64,000 nt of DNA, taken from the NCBI GenBank assembly GCA_000198515.1, contig FP929140.1, forward strand, positions 186,001 through 250,000. The letters run 5' to 3'. Shown here in pieces: positions 35,705 through 45,319 of this stretch. Each line of letters starts with the position of its first letter. Positions within the stretch are counted from its first letter, which is position 1. The position numbers were made by a program, and so were the translations under genes. Source of the DNA: a gamma proteobacterium HdN1 (lineage in GTDB: Bacteria > Pseudomonadota > Gammaproteobacteria > Pseudomonadales > Ketobacteraceae). The notes under the pieces were generated by a model that saw only the letters and a program-made list of their open reading frames with translations, had not been told where the DNA came from and ran no database searches.

Positions 35705-36493
35705 GTGTACGATTTTTCCAATAAAACCGTGATTGTAACAGGCGGTACCAAGGGCGTTGGCTTGGGCGTTACGCGGGCGTTTCTTAAAGCAGGGGCCACG
35801 GTATACATCTGCGGTCGTCGCGCCCCTGAAGAAACCATTGAAGTAGACGGCAACGTGGCACGCTTTATTGCGGCCGACGTGCGCAAACCGGAAGAAACAC
35901 AGGCGATTGTCGATCAGGCAGTTCGCGAAACCGGCCATTTGGATGTGTTGATCAATAATGCTGGCGGAAGCCCTCCAGTGAATGCGGCCGATGCGCCTGT
36001 AAAGCTTACTGAGGCCATTATTCGATTGAATTTGATTGGCCCAATGATTTTCGCGCAGCAAGCCCACGCAGCGATGCGGAATAACGTGGGTGGTGGGGTG
36101 ATTGTGAATATTGCAAGCGTCTCGGGAGTACGCCCGTCACCGGGTACCGCTGCTTATGGCGCTGCGAAAGCAGGTTTGATCAACGTGAGCCGTTCACTCG
36201 CGCAAGAGTGGGGCGTCGATCGTGTTCGAGTGAATGCCATTATTGCTGGGCTGATCCGTACCGAAGCAGCAGAAGATCACTATGGCGGCCAAGCAGGCAT
36301 CGCGTTAATTGAAGAATCCCTGCCGATGCGCCGCATGGCGGTGCCGGAAGATATTGCCAATGCCTGTTTGTTTCTCGCAGCCGATAGCTCGCAATATATC
36401 AGCGGCGCAGCCTTAGAGGTGTACGGCGCGGGCGAACCGCCCAGCTTTTTGAAGCTGGCGGAACAGGCTGCTGCACTCGCACAGAAACCGTAA
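35705..36493 (+). CDS. short-chain dehydrogenase/reductase (SDR)
   Basis: The protein has 262 residues with TGGTKGVGLG (cofactor loop), the NNAGG motif, then catalytic Ser in NIASVSG and the Tyr-x3-Lys pair in AAYGAAKAGL. Between the sheets is ADVRKPEET, and the cofactor-end motif AGLIRTEAAED. It oxidises or reduces an alcohol with NAD(P). In a steroid operon it could act on a hydroxyl group, but the substrate is inferred only. The start is a GTG at 35705 with GAGGTTC just before; fifth and last gene of the operon. Confidence 0.88.
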   Translation: MYDFSNKTVIVTGGTKGVGLGVTRAFLKAGATVYICGRRAPEETIEVDGNVARFIAADVRKPEETQAIVDQAVRETGHLDVLINNAGGSPPVNAADAPVKLTEAIIRLNLIGPMIFAQQAHAAMRNNVGGGVIVNIASVSGVRPSPGTAAYGAAKAGLINVSRSLAQEWGVDRVRVNAIIAGLIRTEAAEDHYGGQAGIALIEESLPMRRMAVPEDIANACLFLAADSSQYISGAALEVYGAGEPPSFLKLAEQAAALAQKP

Positions 36494-36494
36494 G

Positions 36495-36512
36495 ACGGCG
36501 GTTCGGCGCCGT
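36495..36512. terminator. small hairpin between convergent SDR and MCP genes
   Basis: ACGGCG (36495-36500) and CGCCGT (36507-36512) are inverted copies with a 6-base loop, in the 19-base gap between the two stop codons. There is no U-tract, so this is a weak candidate for a two-way terminator. Confidence 0.35.
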
Positions 36513-38630
36513 TCATACGCGGAATTGACCTACCAGCCGTTTTTGCTGTTCGGCGAGTTGGGTCAGTTCTCCGCTCGTGCCTTTCGCTTTGTCTGCGCCG
36601 GCGGCCACCTCATGCGCGGCGCTGCCTATGTTCGTAACGTTTCGGTTGATGTCTTCTGCGACGGCGCTTTGCTCTTCGGCAGCGCTTGCGATTTGCGTGT
36701 TCATATCGCTGATCACCGAAATTGCTGCGGTAATTGCGTTCAGTGAGTCTGCTGCTTGGCGTGCTTGTTTTACGCTATCCTCGCTGCGCGCCTGGCTGTT
36801 CTGCATCACGCGCACTACTTCATTGGTACCATTTTGCAGTTGGGCGATCATGGTTTGGATTTCGCCGGTGGCCTGTTGGGTTTTTTGCGCAAGATTGCGA
36901 ACTTCATCGGCAACTACGGCAAACCCTCGGCCCTGCTCGCCTGCGCGGGCGGCTTCAATGGCGGCGTTTAGGGCGAGAAGGTTGGTTTGTTCTGCGATGC
37001 TGCGGATGGTAACTAGAATTGCGTTAATGTTTTCGCTGTCGCGGGCAAGATTCATTACGACTTGCATTGACTGCTGCAGCTCGTTGGCGAGGTTGCTGAT
37101 GGCGTTTGCCGTATCGTTGACGACGAGCATTCCTTGGTTGGCCTCAGTGTCCGCGTTACCGGCAGCTTCCGCGGCTTGAGCGGCATTGCGGGCTACATCT
37201 TGCGCAGTCACCGTCATTTCGTGCATCGCGGTGGCAACTTGCTCGATCTCGGAGAGCTGGCGCTGCACATCTTCATTGGTGCGAACGGCGATTTGCGAAG
37301 TGCGCTCAGATGCGTGAGAAACGCCTTCTACGGAATGGACTACATCCCCAATCATGCCTTGGAGTTTGGCCAGAAAAGTGTTGAACCCCGAGGCAATTGT
37401 GCCCAGCTCATCTTTTCGATTGAGGTGTAAACGCTGTGTGAGGTCGCCTTCCCCTTGGGCAATGTCGCGCAGCATATTGGCGAGATTCTGGAGTGGCGCG
37501 GCGCTATTGCGTGCCACCAGTGCGATCAGCACAAGCCCTGCTCCCGCCACGAGGAGGCCAACGAGCACCATAAAGCGAAGCTGGCGGCTGCTGTTTTCCG
37601 CGATCTGGTTTTGCAGTGCAGTTAGATCGGCAAATACCACATTACTAGGCAGTTCAATGGCCAACGCCCAGTGGCGCGTCGTACCTGCGACGGTAAAAGG
37701 CATCAGCAGTTCGATGGGCTTGCTGCGGTCTTCCATGCTTATGACGCTGTTATTGGAATCGCGCTGGAACGTAGAGAGAAGATAAGAAGACACCACACTG
37801 CTGCCCGACTTGCCTGCGGCTTCTGGGCTTTTTGTGCTCGCAACGACGCTGCCATTGCTAGCCAGAAGTGTAACCTCTGCGGCGCCGTTATAGAGTGATT
37901 GCTTTGCTGATTGCAGGCGCTTTTGGATAAAGTCGAGTGCAAGCTCGGTGCCGGCAACTCCCCGAAACTGCCCATCCACCAAAATAGGGGCGGTGATGGC
38001 TGCAACCAGCACTTGAGTTCCGCCAAAATCATAGCTTACTGGATCTGCTACACAGGGCTGTCTGGTTTCTTTTGGGCATAAATAGTACTCACCTTCGCGC
38101 ATGCCGCTGGGTTGAAGTGTGGTGCTCTCCATTTCGTCATTTTTCAAAGGCTCCAAAGTGTAGGTATCGCCATTGCGGAACCACCACGGCATATAACGCC
38201 CAGTATGATCGTAGCCGTGGTCGATTTGATCTCGGTAGAGGTGATCCTCGTTGTCAAATGCGTTGGGTTCCCAGCCGATGTATAAGTCGATCAGCTGCGG
38301 GTTGGCGGTCAGGTAGTATTTTAGCAAGGAGGTGAGTTCTGGGCGGTGGATCGAGAGGTTGTCCCCGATTCGGCTGTTGAGCACCGCAATGTCTTTGACG
38401 ATCTGCATCCCTTGTTGAAAGTCTGCTTGAATCTGCTGGATTTCTGACTTGGCCAAGCTCTGTAGTTGCCCACGCACCGCTTGGCTAACAGTGGCGTCGC
38501 TGCCTTTACGAATGATCGACTCCGTCTGTGTGCTGCTATAAAGAGCGTACAGGGTGAGTGCGGCAACCACAGCAAGTATACTGGCGCCCGCAAAAACGGT
38601 AATGGTGGTTTGTAACGACTTGAAATTCAT
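36513..38630 (-). CDS. methyl-accepting chemotaxis protein with Cache-type sensor
   Basis: The protein has 705 residues. One membrane segment near the start precedes a periplasmic dCache-like domain of about 330 residues (LIDLYIGWEPNAFD, MPWWFRNGDTYTLEPL). A second segment (about 367-390) leads to a HAMP domain (PLQNLANMLRDIAQGEGDL), and the signalling hairpin carries the conserved tip EAARAGEQGRGFAVVADEVRNLA. It should sense a small ligand outside and signal to CheA. It is not adjacent to the che block at 44.5 kb. I take the ATG at 38630 with AAAGG before it; an upstream ATG at 38684 adds 18 basic residues. Confidence 0.93.
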   Translation of the reverse strand: MNFKSLQTTITVFAGASILAVVAALTLYALYSSTQTESIIRKGSDATVSQAVRGQLQSLAKSEIQQIQADFQQGMQIVKDIAVLNSRIGDNLSIHRPELTSLLKYYLTANPQLIDLYIGWEPNAFDNEDHLYRDQIDHGYDHTGRYMPWWFRNGDTYTLEPLKNDEMESTTLQPSGMREGEYYLCPKETRQPCVADPVSYDFGGTQVLVAAITAPILVDGQFRGVAGTELALDFIQKRLQSAKQSLYNGAAEVTLLASNGSVVASTKSPEAAGKSGSSVVSSYLLSTFQRDSNNSVISMEDRSKPIELLMPFTVAGTTRHWALAIELPSNVVFADLTALQNQIAENSSRQLRFMVLVGLLVAGAGLVLIALVARNSAAPLQNLANMLRDIAQGEGDLTQRLHLNRKDELGTIASGFNTFLAKLQGMIGDVVHSVEGVSHASERTSQIAVRTNEDVQRQLSEIEQVATAMHEMTVTAQDVARNAAQAAEAAGNADTEANQGMLVVNDTANAISNLANELQQSMQVVMNLARDSENINAILVTIRSIAEQTNLLALNAAIEAARAGEQGRGFAVVADEVRNLAQKTQQATGEIQTMIAQLQNGTNEVVRVMQNSQARSEDSVKQARQAADSLNAITAAISVISDMNTQIASAAEEQSAVAEDINRNVTNIGSAAHEVAAGADKAKGTSGELTQLAEQQKRLVGQFRV

Positions 38631-38775
38631 ACGGAACCTTTGTGAATGCTGTCGGTTCGCCGGCCGCGACCTGCTCTTGAGCACAAGGAGTCATAGGTAC
38701 TCTGCTTTTGGTGTATCAAGGAAAGCATAGCGTTAAGCGGGCGAAATACCAGCGGAGGGGGGCGGGCGCAACCCT

Positions 38776-39978
38776 CTAGCCGAGCTTGTGCTCCTGTTCC
38801 AGAAAAAGTGCGGTGAGGTCATTCAGAAAAAGCCAGCCCTGTGGGGTGGGTGCGAGTTGGCTGGGGCTGGATTCAAGCAAGCCCAGCGCCAGTGCTTTCT
38901 CTAGGGTGGGCGCGATTTCGCGGAGATCAAGCCCTGTGCGCTGTTCAAATAGCTTAGTGGGAACGCCCTCCCTCAGGCGCAGTGCGTTCATGAAAAACTC
39001 AAAAGGCAGCTCCGGTGCGGGGACGGCTTCCGTAGCAGCGAGATAGCTCGCCTTCGCAGGGTCGATTCCTGCCATGTAATCGCGTGGTAGGCGGGTTTTA
39101 CGGTAGCGCAGAATTTCCCCGCGATCGCGTACCGTAATTTTTCCGTGGGCACCTGCGCCGATGCCTAGATAGTCGCCAAATTGCCAGTAGTTGAGATTGT
39201 GTCTGCTGCGGCGGCCCGCTTTCGCGTAGGCAGAAACTTCATAGTGGTTCATGCCGTATTGTTCAAGAAGGGCTATACCTGCCTGTTGGATGTCCCACAG
39301 CGTATCGTCTTCTGGGAGCTTGGGTGGCGCGTTATAAAATACGGTGTTTGGTTCAATGGTGAGTTGATACCAAGAAAGGTGGGGAGGCTGAAATTGCAGG
39401 GCGGTTTGTAGGTCATCTAGTGCGTGGTTTAGGCTCTGCCCAGGAAGGCCGTGCATTAAATCAATATTGAAGTTTTCAAAACCGGCATCACGCGCAAGCT
39501 GAATCGCGGCTTTGGCGTTATCGCCGTTATGAATCCGCCCCAAGCGCTGCAAATGGTCAGTGTTAAAGCTCTGCACGCCGATGGAGAGGCGGTTTACTCC
39601 ACCTTCCCGATAGCCGTAAAAGCGCGCCTGTTCTGCTGTGCCGGGATTGGCTTCCAAGGTGATTTCGATGGAAGGCTCCAAAGCAATGCGCTGCTGGATG
39701 CCTTTGATCAGGCGCGTAATGCTTTCTGCGCTGAATAAACTTGGTGTGCCTCCGCCGATAAAAATACTGTGCAGGGGCCGCTCTTGCACCCAATGCAAAT
39801 CACGGTCGAGATCATCTAACAAGCAGTCGATATAATGCGGTTCGTTTACGTCAATCGCTTGGTGGCTGTTAAAGTCGCAGTAGGGGCATTTGCGAACGCA
39901 CCAAGGGATATGCACATACAGTGAGAGTGGTGGAAGCTCTGAAAAAACTCGTGACGTTCGCGGCACTTCTAGCGCCAT
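38776..39978 (-). CDS. hemW: heme chaperone HemW (radical SAM)
   Basis: The protein has 400 residues. The radical SAM cysteines are Cys27, Cys31 and Cys34 in [11 protein letters not shown], followed by the GGGTPS motif and LEANPGT. It resembles coproporphyrinogen dehydrogenase (HemN), but the shorter length and the order next to rdgB fit HemW, which inserts heme into respiratory enzymes. It overlaps rdgB by ten bases, so is translationally coupled. The C-terminal HemN_C domain is present ([15 protein letters not shown]). Confidence 0.92.
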   Translation of the reverse strand: MALEVPRTSRVFSELPPLSLYVHIPWCVRKCPYCDFNSHQAIDVNEPHYIDCLLDDLDRDLHWVQERPLHSIFIGGGTPSLFSAESITRLIKGIQQRIALEPSIEITLEANPGTAEQARFYGYREGGVNRLSIGVQSFNTDHLQRLGRIHNGDNAKAAIQLARDAGFENFNIDLMHGLPGQSLNHALDDLQTALQFQPPHLSWYQLTIEPNTVFYNAPPKLPEDDTLWDIQQAGIALLEQYGMNHYEVSAYAKAGRRSRHNLNYWQFGDYLGIGAGAHGKITVRDRGEILRYRKTRLPRDYMAGIDPAKASYLAATEAVPAPELPFEFFMNALRLREGVPTKLFEQRTGLDLREIAPTLEKALALGLLESSPSQLAPTPQGWLFLNDLTALFLEQEHKLG

Positions 39979-40583
39979 ACTAGGCTCGTTTTCATTTGTT
40001 CGGTGAGCTTCAGTAACGCTTGGGCGCGGTGGCTGATTTGTGATTTGACCGTAGGCTCAAGTTCGGCTGAGCTGCACTGGTGTGATTCAACCCAAAAAAG
40101 TGGATCGTAGCCAAAACCGTTGTTGCCTTGCGGCGCGTGTAGGATTCGGCCTTCCCAAGTGCCTTGGCAGACGAGGGGCGTTGGGTCGTTCGCGTGGCGC
40201 ATCAGGGCAATTACGCATTGGAAGCGCGCAGTTCGTTGGGCTTCTGGAATTTCTCGCAGCGCATCCAGAAGCTTTTGGTTGTTACGTGCGTCGGTGGCAT
40301 CGTTTCCTGAATAGCGTGCGCTGTAAATGCCGGGTGCGCCGTTCAGTGCATCGACTTCGATGCCAGAATCATCGGCCAGTGCGGGCAGTCCGGTTTGTTT
40401 GCAGGCGTGGCGTGCCTTGAGGATGGCGTTTTCAATAAAACTGAGGCCGGTTTCTTCGGCATCCGTAACGCAATAGACTTTTTGGGAGACGATTTCCCAG
40501 CAAAAAGGCGCAAGGATTTGTTGGATTTCGCGTAGCTTTCCTGCGTTTCCTGTGGCAATTACGAGTGTGCGCGGCAGAGACAT
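39969..40583 (-). CDS. rdgB: XTP/dITP pyrophosphatase RdgB
   Basis: The protein has 204 residues and removes deaminated purine triphosphates such as dITP and XTP. The signature [12 protein letters not shown] is at the start, then [34 protein letters not shown], and [13 protein letters not shown] near the end, followed by SHRAQAL. All expected nucleotide-binding residues are in place. It lies in the metX-metW-DUF4426-rdgB-hemW chain, an arrangement common in pseudomonads. Confidence 0.97.
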   Translation of the reverse strand: MSLPRTLVIATGNAGKLREIQQILAPFCWEIVSQKVYCVTDAEETGLSFIENAILKARHACKQTGLPALADDSGIEVDALNGAPGIYSARYSGNDATDARNNQKLLDALREIPEAQRTARFQCVIALMRHANDPTPLVCQGTWEGRILHAPQGNNGFGYDPLFWVESHQCSSAELEPTVKSQISHRAQALLKLTEQMKTSLVWR

Positions 40584-40601
40584 GAGTGATCCCCCTAAAG
40601 A

Positions 40602-41063
40602 CTAGCGGTCGATGAACAGGGTTTGCGAAAACCGCAGCTGAAATTTCGCATTATCTGCGCCTGGGCTTACATCAATTTCAAAACGGGTTGATTTGCCGTT
40701 TGCAATCGGGAACTCGCCGATGTAAGACACGGCGCCATTTTCGCTGGTCTGGGTAAATTCGATGGGGGTGTTGGTTCCGTTGTGGAGAATCGTTTTACCC
40801 GTTAAAAAGGCGCTAACATTGATCGGAGTTTGGCCGTCGGGGCGCTTTTTCAGCACTGTAATATTCACCATCCCGATTTGCGGGCCACGCCTTAAATGCT
40901 GTGCTTTTGCGACGGCTTCTGGAAGCAAGGTGCTGTTGAAGGCGCTGTAATGCACAATAAAACGATCGTCTTCCACCTGATTTTTTGCGTTGGCCATGTT
41001 TGCAAGTAAGGCGCTGCCTGTTAGTAAAGCCAGCGCAATCCAGCGTGGTTGGATGGTTTGCAT
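40602..41063 (-). CDS. DUF4426 periplasmic protein
   Basis: The protein has about 153 residues with a signal peptide (ALALLTGSALLANMANA). The mature part is beta-rich with DRFIVHYSAFNSTLLPEAVA and GMVNITVLKKRPDG. The family DUF4426 is found between metW and rdgB in Pseudomonas and relatives, but its role is unknown. The ATG at 41063 follows GTGGAGC by about 8 bases. An in-frame ATG at 41078 is possible. It lies 19 bases before rdgB. Confidence 0.87.
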   Translation of the reverse strand: MQTIQPRWIALALLTGSALLANMANAKNQVEDDRFIVHYSAFNSTLLPEAVAKAQHLRRGPQIGMVNITVLKKRPDGQTPINVSAFLTGKTILHNGTNTPIEFTQTSENGAVSYIGEFPIANGKSTRFEIDVSPGADNAKFQLRFSQTLFIDR

Positions 41064-41081
41064 AAGAATGTGCTCCACGAA

Positions 41082-41678
41082 TTAACGCGCGATATGGTAG
41101 ATCGCGGTTTCGCCAAAGAGGTTGGGAAGAATCCGCATGGCGGTGCCGTTTTCGTATTCCATATCGACCACCGTGCGGTGCAGAATGCGAATGTCGCGTT
41201 TGTGACAGAAGGCTTCAAAGTCGCGGAAGGTACAAAGGTGAATGTTCGGCGTGTCATACCAGTTATAGGGAATGGCGCGCGACATTGGCATCCTGCCCAG
41301 AAGCCCAAGATACAAACGGTTGCGCCAGTGGCCAAAGTTTGGGAAGGTTACGATGCATTCTTTGCCGACGCGCAGCATATCGTCGAGCACCATTTCTGGG
41401 TAAGTAACGGCTTGCAAAGCTTGCGTCATGACCACGACATCAAAGCTTTGGTTGCCGATATTGGCAAGCCCTTGGTCAAGGTCTTGCTGGATCACGTTTA
41501 CGCCTTTGTTCAGGCATTCAACGATTTTATCGTGATTGATTTCTAACCCATAGCCAAGCACGTTGCGGGTGGCAATCAGGTGGGCAAGCAAGGTGCCATC
41601 GCCGCAGCCGAGGTCGAGCACGCTGGCGCCTGTATGTATCCATTGCTGGATTAGCTGAAGTTCAGAGCGCATTTTCAT
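41082..41678 (-). CDS. metW: methionine biosynthesis protein MetW
   Basis: The protein has 198 residues with a class I SAM-dependent methyltransferase fold; [15 protein letters not shown] is the SAM site. It carries the MetW-specific ending [17 protein letters not shown] and [17 protein letters not shown]. MetW works with MetX in methionine synthesis. It overlaps the metX stop by 17 bases, which supports coupling. No catalytic reaction is firmly known for MetW. Confidence 0.95.
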   Translation of the reverse strand: MKMRSELQLIQQWIHTGASVLDLGCGDGTLLAHLIATRNVLGYGLEINHDKIVECLNKGVNVIQQDLDQGLANIGNQSFDVVVMTQALQAVTYPEMVLDDMLRVGKECIVTFPNFGHWRNRLYLGLLGRMPMSRAIPYNWYDTPNIHLCTFRDFEAFCHKRDIRILHRTVVDMEYENGTAMRILPNLFGETAIYHIAR

Positions 41679-42846
41679 TTTCCTGCGAACTTAACAGTGG
41701 TGCGTGGTTGGCAATCTCAATGGCGTCCATGTAAGCCTTGAATAATTGCAGATAGCGCGGCACATTTAATAGAAAAGAATCGTGCCCTTGCGGGCTATTG
41801 ATATCGGCATAGCTTACGCTTTTGCGCGCTGCAAGCAGGGCGTTAACGATTTCGTGGGAACGCTCGGGCGAAAAACGCCAGTCAGTCGTAAATGAAAGCA
41901 CGAGGAATTTGCACTGGGTTTGCGCCATGGTTTTGACAAGGTCGTGGTCAAAATCTGCTGCTGGGTCGAAGTAATCCAAGGCGCGCGTCATCAGCAGATA
42001 AGTGTTGGCATCGAAATTTTGCGAAAAAACTTCACCCTGATAATTCAGGTAGCTTTCCACCTGAAACTCGACGTTAAAGTCAAACTTGATCTGGCCATCG
42101 CGCAGCTCGCGGCCAAATTTCTCGCGCATGGCCGCATCCGAAAGGTAGGTGATGTGCCCGAGCATTCTCGCGAGTGAAAGGCCGTTGCGCGGTTTGGTGT
42201 TGTGGCTGTAATAGTTGCCGTTGTGGAAGTCTGGATCTTGCTGGATCGCTTTGCGGGCGACTTCGTTAAACGCAATGTTTTGGGCCGAGAGCTTGGGCGC
42301 GGCTGCGATTACAATGGCATTGCGAAGGCGAGCCGGGTAGTCAATCGCCCACTGGATTCCCTGCATCGCGCCTAGGCTTCCGCCTACGATGGCGGCCCAG
42401 CAGGAGATTCCTAGGCGATCTGCGAGCAGTGCTTGGCTGTTCACCCAGTCTTTTACCGTGACGATCGGAAAGCTGCCGCCGTAAGGTTCTTGCGTTTCGG
42501 GGTTGATGCTGCGCGGCCCCGTGCTGCCGTGGCAGCCGCCGAGGTTGTTGAGGCAGACGACAAAAAAGCGTTGTGTATCAATGGTTTTACCGGGGCCAAT
42601 GGCGGTATCCCACCAACCGGGCTTGGTGTCGCTCTCGCGGTGGTAGCCTGCCGCATGGTGATGGCCAGAGAGCGCATGGCAGATCAAAACCGCGTTGCTG
42701 CGAGCAGTGTTTAGCGTGCCGTAGGTTTCGTAGACCAACTCAAAGGAAGGTAGGGTTTTGCCACACTGCAGCGTGAATGGTTCGGTAAAGTGCGCAACTT
42801 GGGGGTGCACTACCCCCACGGAATCCGGCGGAAATTGACTGGGCAT
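41662..42846 (-). CDS. metX: homoserine O-acyltransferase MetX
   Basis: The protein has 394 residues of the alpha/beta hydrolase fold. The nucleophile is Ser157 in VGGSLGAMQ. The acid is in TTDWRFSP and the histidine in QGHDSFLL near the C-terminus. It acylates homoserine in the first step of methionine synthesis. In this group (with metW adjacent) the donor is usually succinyl-CoA (MetXS), so the acetyl name may be wrong; the sequence alone does not settle it. I start at the ATG at 42846 with TTGGAAG before it. Confidence 0.94.
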   Translation of the reverse strand: MPSQFPPDSVGVVHPQVAHFTEPFTLQCGKTLPSFELVYETYGTLNTARSNAVLICHALSGHHHAAGYHRESDTKPGWWDTAIGPGKTIDTQRFFVVCLNNLGGCHGSTGPRSINPETQEPYGGSFPIVTVKDWVNSQALLADRLGISCWAAIVGGSLGAMQGIQWAIDYPARLRNAIVIAAAPKLSAQNIAFNEVARKAIQQDPDFHNGNYYSHNTKPRNGLSLARMLGHITYLSDAAMREKFGRELRDGQIKFDFNVEFQVESYLNYQGEVFSQNFDANTYLLMTRALDYFDPAADFDHDLVKTMAQTQCKFLVLSFTTDWRFSPERSHEIVNALLAARKSVSYADINSPQGHDSFLLNVPRYLQLFKAYMDAIEIANHAPLLSSQENENAL

Positions 42847-42953
42847 CGGTTTGAGCTTCCAACCCTTAGAGATCAAACATTAAAGTTTAATGGAATGTCA
42901 GAGGGTTGACACGCTTTTCCGATGGCCCTGCCCGCCTGATGCTTTCTTGGGCT

Positions 42954-44252
42954 TTATGCGTGAAACGTTTCGTCTGTTTGTTCTTGCATCAGATCGCCGA
43001 ATAGCCAAATTGTAAGCTCGCGGTAGACGAGCGGGTGACGGGTAAGCGCCATATGGTGGATGCCCTGCAAAAGTGGCCGATAGACGTCGATGTCATGATC
43101 AGGATGTGGTGTGTGAACAGGCGGTGTGTGAACCAGCGTTGCCTGGTCAGTCGCCGTGTGATCGTCGCCTAGCGCTTGATCTTGCAAGGAAAAGCCGCGC
43201 GCGCTGCTCACCTGAACAAGCCCGTCGCCCACGGTTTCTGCCATGCCAATTTTCCAGTTGCTTGCCAGCAGGCAGTAACGAACGTGGGGCAGGAGTGGAA
43301 CAACGGTTAGGTGTGTTGGCGTATCTGCGTGGGTCGGATCGTCTTGCCAGTCCTCGTGGCGTAGGCTGGCATAGCGCAAATCCTGAATGCCGGCGCTACG
43401 TGCTTGGCCTGCGCGTCCGAGTGATGCGGTCAGCGAGGTTTTCCCAAGGGTTTGGGTGACCCAGTGGCCAATTCGCTCCAGTGCGGCACCTTCGTGGGGC
43501 GAGCCGAGGCAGGCGAGCTCTTGTAATTGCGTGACCCAGCCGAACTCTTGCTGATCTGCATAGCTGCAGGCGCTACGGGCGACCAATCCCCCCATGGAGT
43601 GGCCGACGATGGTAATGCGTTGGAGCGAGCGGGGATAGGCGTCAACCAACTGCTGCATTAGATGCGCAAGCTGCTGGCCATTGGTGTGGATGTGTAGGCC
43701 GCTATTGTAGCGCAGCGTGAGTGTAGTGCAGTTGCCGCGCGTCTCCCACGCTTCTGCGAAACCCATTTGGCGACGCGGTGACCAGTGTGAGTCGTTCAGG
43801 CAAAGGCCGTGTATCAATAGGATGAGGTGTGGTTTGGCGTTGGGGAGCGCTGCCTGTAGGCAGTCTGGATGGAGCTTAAGGGTGTTGCCTTCTCGACAGA
43901 TTTCCATGGGTTGCGCCCACGTGCGGTGATTGTGGTGCAGCCAATCGCCAAATGCGCCGTTGATGCTGCTTACCAATAGCCGCTGGTTTTCGGTAGGTGC
44001 AAGCTCGCCTCCAGGAATGGGGATGTGGAACAGAACGGTATCCAGAAGGCCGCCGATTCTAGCGCTCATGCAGGAAATAATCCGGTACACTTGTTTTGTT
44101 ATGAGCTGGTTGATCGTGCTTTGCACGCCAACGGCGGCAAGGGAATCCAAAATGGATGTATGCAGATCGCGAATCGTTTCTGTACCCGCGATTAGGCCGT
44201 CTCTTATTGATTGTACGGCGCCTCTGTAAAAATCTCTCTGTGTGTTTACCAT
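42954..44252 (-). CDS. alpha/beta hydrolase, lipase-like
   Basis: The protein has 432 residues. The first 130 are helical and unlike lipases. The catalytic domain starts at about 142 with LILLIHGLCLND (oxyanion HG) and carries the nucleophile elbow GHSMGG with Ser219. The oxyanion loop and a late His (HHMALTRHP) fit. No signal peptide is seen, so it is probably cytoplasmic. Likely substrate is a lipid ester or long acyl ester, but this is not shown. The start at 44252 has GGTCGAG in front. Confidence 0.8.
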   Translation of the reverse strand: MVNTQRDFYRGAVQSIRDGLIAGTETIRDLHTSILDSLAAVGVQSTINQLITKQVYRIISCMSARIGGLLDTVLFHIPIPGGELAPTENQRLLVSSINGAFGDWLHHNHRTWAQPMEICREGNTLKLHPDCLQAALPNAKPHLILLIHGLCLNDSHWSPRRQMGFAEAWETRGNCTTLTLRYNSGLHIHTNGQQLAHLMQQLVDAYPRSLQRITIVGHSMGGLVARSACSYADQQEFGWVTQLQELACLGSPHEGAALERIGHWVTQTLGKTSLTASLGRAGQARSAGIQDLRYASLRHEDWQDDPTHADTPTHLTVVPLLPHVRYCLLASNWKIGMAETVGDGLVQVSSARGFSLQDQALGDDHTATDQATLVHTPPVHTPHPDHDIDVYRPLLQGIHHMALTRHPLVYRELTIWLFGDLMQEQTDETFHA

Positions 44253-44474
44253 CGCTCGACCTGTTGCGGTTGTTGTTATTTTTAAAGTGTACAAGTGTTC
44301 ACTCTGTTTGGCAATCGCGGGCTTGTTGGGGGTTTTTGACTTTTTTGGCAGTTTTTGAAGGCACTGCTAACCTTTAAGAGCAACGCAATGAAGCGGTGCA
44401 TTGAAATTAAGTGTCGCATTACAAAAACAACAGCGATGAAACGAATTGATCGTTGCGCGCATTCTCCTAATTGG

Positions 44475-44501
44475 GTTGTCCAGGAATATTCTTGGAACAA
44501 C
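44475..44501 (+). promoter_or_regulatory. imperfect palindrome upstream of the chemosensory block
   Basis: GTTGTCCAGGAATATTCTTG plus GAACAAC forms an imperfect inverted repeat centred on GAATATTC, about 40 bases before the CheY start. It could be an operator; no -35/-10 pair is certain. Confidence 0.35.
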
Positions 44502-44541
44502 GAGTTAGCTGTGCGCATTTTGAGAATGTAGAGATAAAGCT

Positions 44542-44910
44542 ATGTCTAAAACCGTTCTTGTCGTTGATGATTCCAGCACGTTTCGCCAAGTAGTAGCGCA
44601 GTCGCTTAAAACAGCAGGTTATGAAGTGGTCGAAGGCGCCAATGGCAAGGATGCGCTGGAAAAATTAAATGGCCAAAAAATTAGCCTGATCGTAAGCGAC
44701 GTCAATATGCCGATCATGGATGGATTGGCATTTGTAAGAGAAGTGAAGAAGCTGGCGAACTATAAGTTCACGCCGATCATTATGCTGACTACGGAATCAG
44801 GTGAAGCCACGAAAACCGTAGGCAAAGAGCTGGGCGTAAAGGCGTGGATGGTAAAGCCTTTTAAAGCAGATCTTTTGCTGTCTGCGGCATCAAAATTAAT
44901 TCAGCCTTGA
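44542..44910 (+). CDS. CheY-like response regulator
   Basis: The protein has 122 residues, one receiver domain. Asp53 in LIVSDVNMPIMDG is the phosphoacceptor, with the Asp pair VVDDSS at 8-12 and Lys in MVKPF. There is no output domain. It heads a block of CheY-STAS-CheA-CheW-CheD-REC-EAL. It is likely to take phosphate from the CheA at 45316. The start has GAGATAAAG just before. Confidence 0.92.
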   Translation: MSKTVLVVDDSSTFRQVVAQSLKTAGYEVVEGANGKDALEKLNGQKISLIVSDVNMPIMDGLAFVREVKKLANYKFTPIIMLTTESGEATKTVGKELGVKAWMVKPFKADLLLSAASKLIQP

Positions 44911-44974
44911 TCATAAGTTTCAGAGTGCGCATCAATAATAAAGAAAGTCGCTGTAAATTTGGTGGAGTAAAATC

Positions 44975-45319
44975 ATGTCACTGGTTCTTGAGGCAGAGGT
45001 AGACGGTGGATGCAAAATTCGCCCTGAGGGAGAGCTTACCATTTATCGCGTTGCCGACTATAAGCCGCAGCTTATACAAGTACTGGAGTCGCATCCCAGC
45101 ATCGTGGTAGATCTGTCTCGTGTGACCGAATTTGATACAGCGGGTTTGCAGCTTTTGATTCTATTGAAAAGGGAAGCTAAGGCACGTGGAATCACATCGT
45201 CATTTACTGGGCACAGTGCAGAAGTGACTGAATTGTTTCAGCTGTTTGATATGGTGCCTTATTTTGGCGATCCTCTGGTGATGCCGCAGGATGATTCTTC
45301 TCGGAGGGCTTCGGTATGA
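44975..45319 (+). CDS. STAS-domain protein
   Basis: The protein has 114 residues. The STAS fold ends at EFDTAGLQLLILL, with Asp54-Thr55 where anti-anti-sigma factors carry Asp-Ser; Thr may be phosphorylated or the switch may be lost. It overlaps the CheA start by four bases, so the two are coupled. STAS proteins in chemosensory blocks act as adaptor or output modules, but the target is not known. It is not a full anti-sigma pair, as no kinase of the SpoIIAB type is here. Confidence 0.85.
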   Translation: MSLVLEAEVDGGCKIRPEGELTIYRVADYKPQLIQVLESHPSIVVDLSRVTEFDTAGLQLLILLKREAKARGITSSFTGHSAEVTELFQLFDMVPYFGDPLVMPQDDSSRRASV

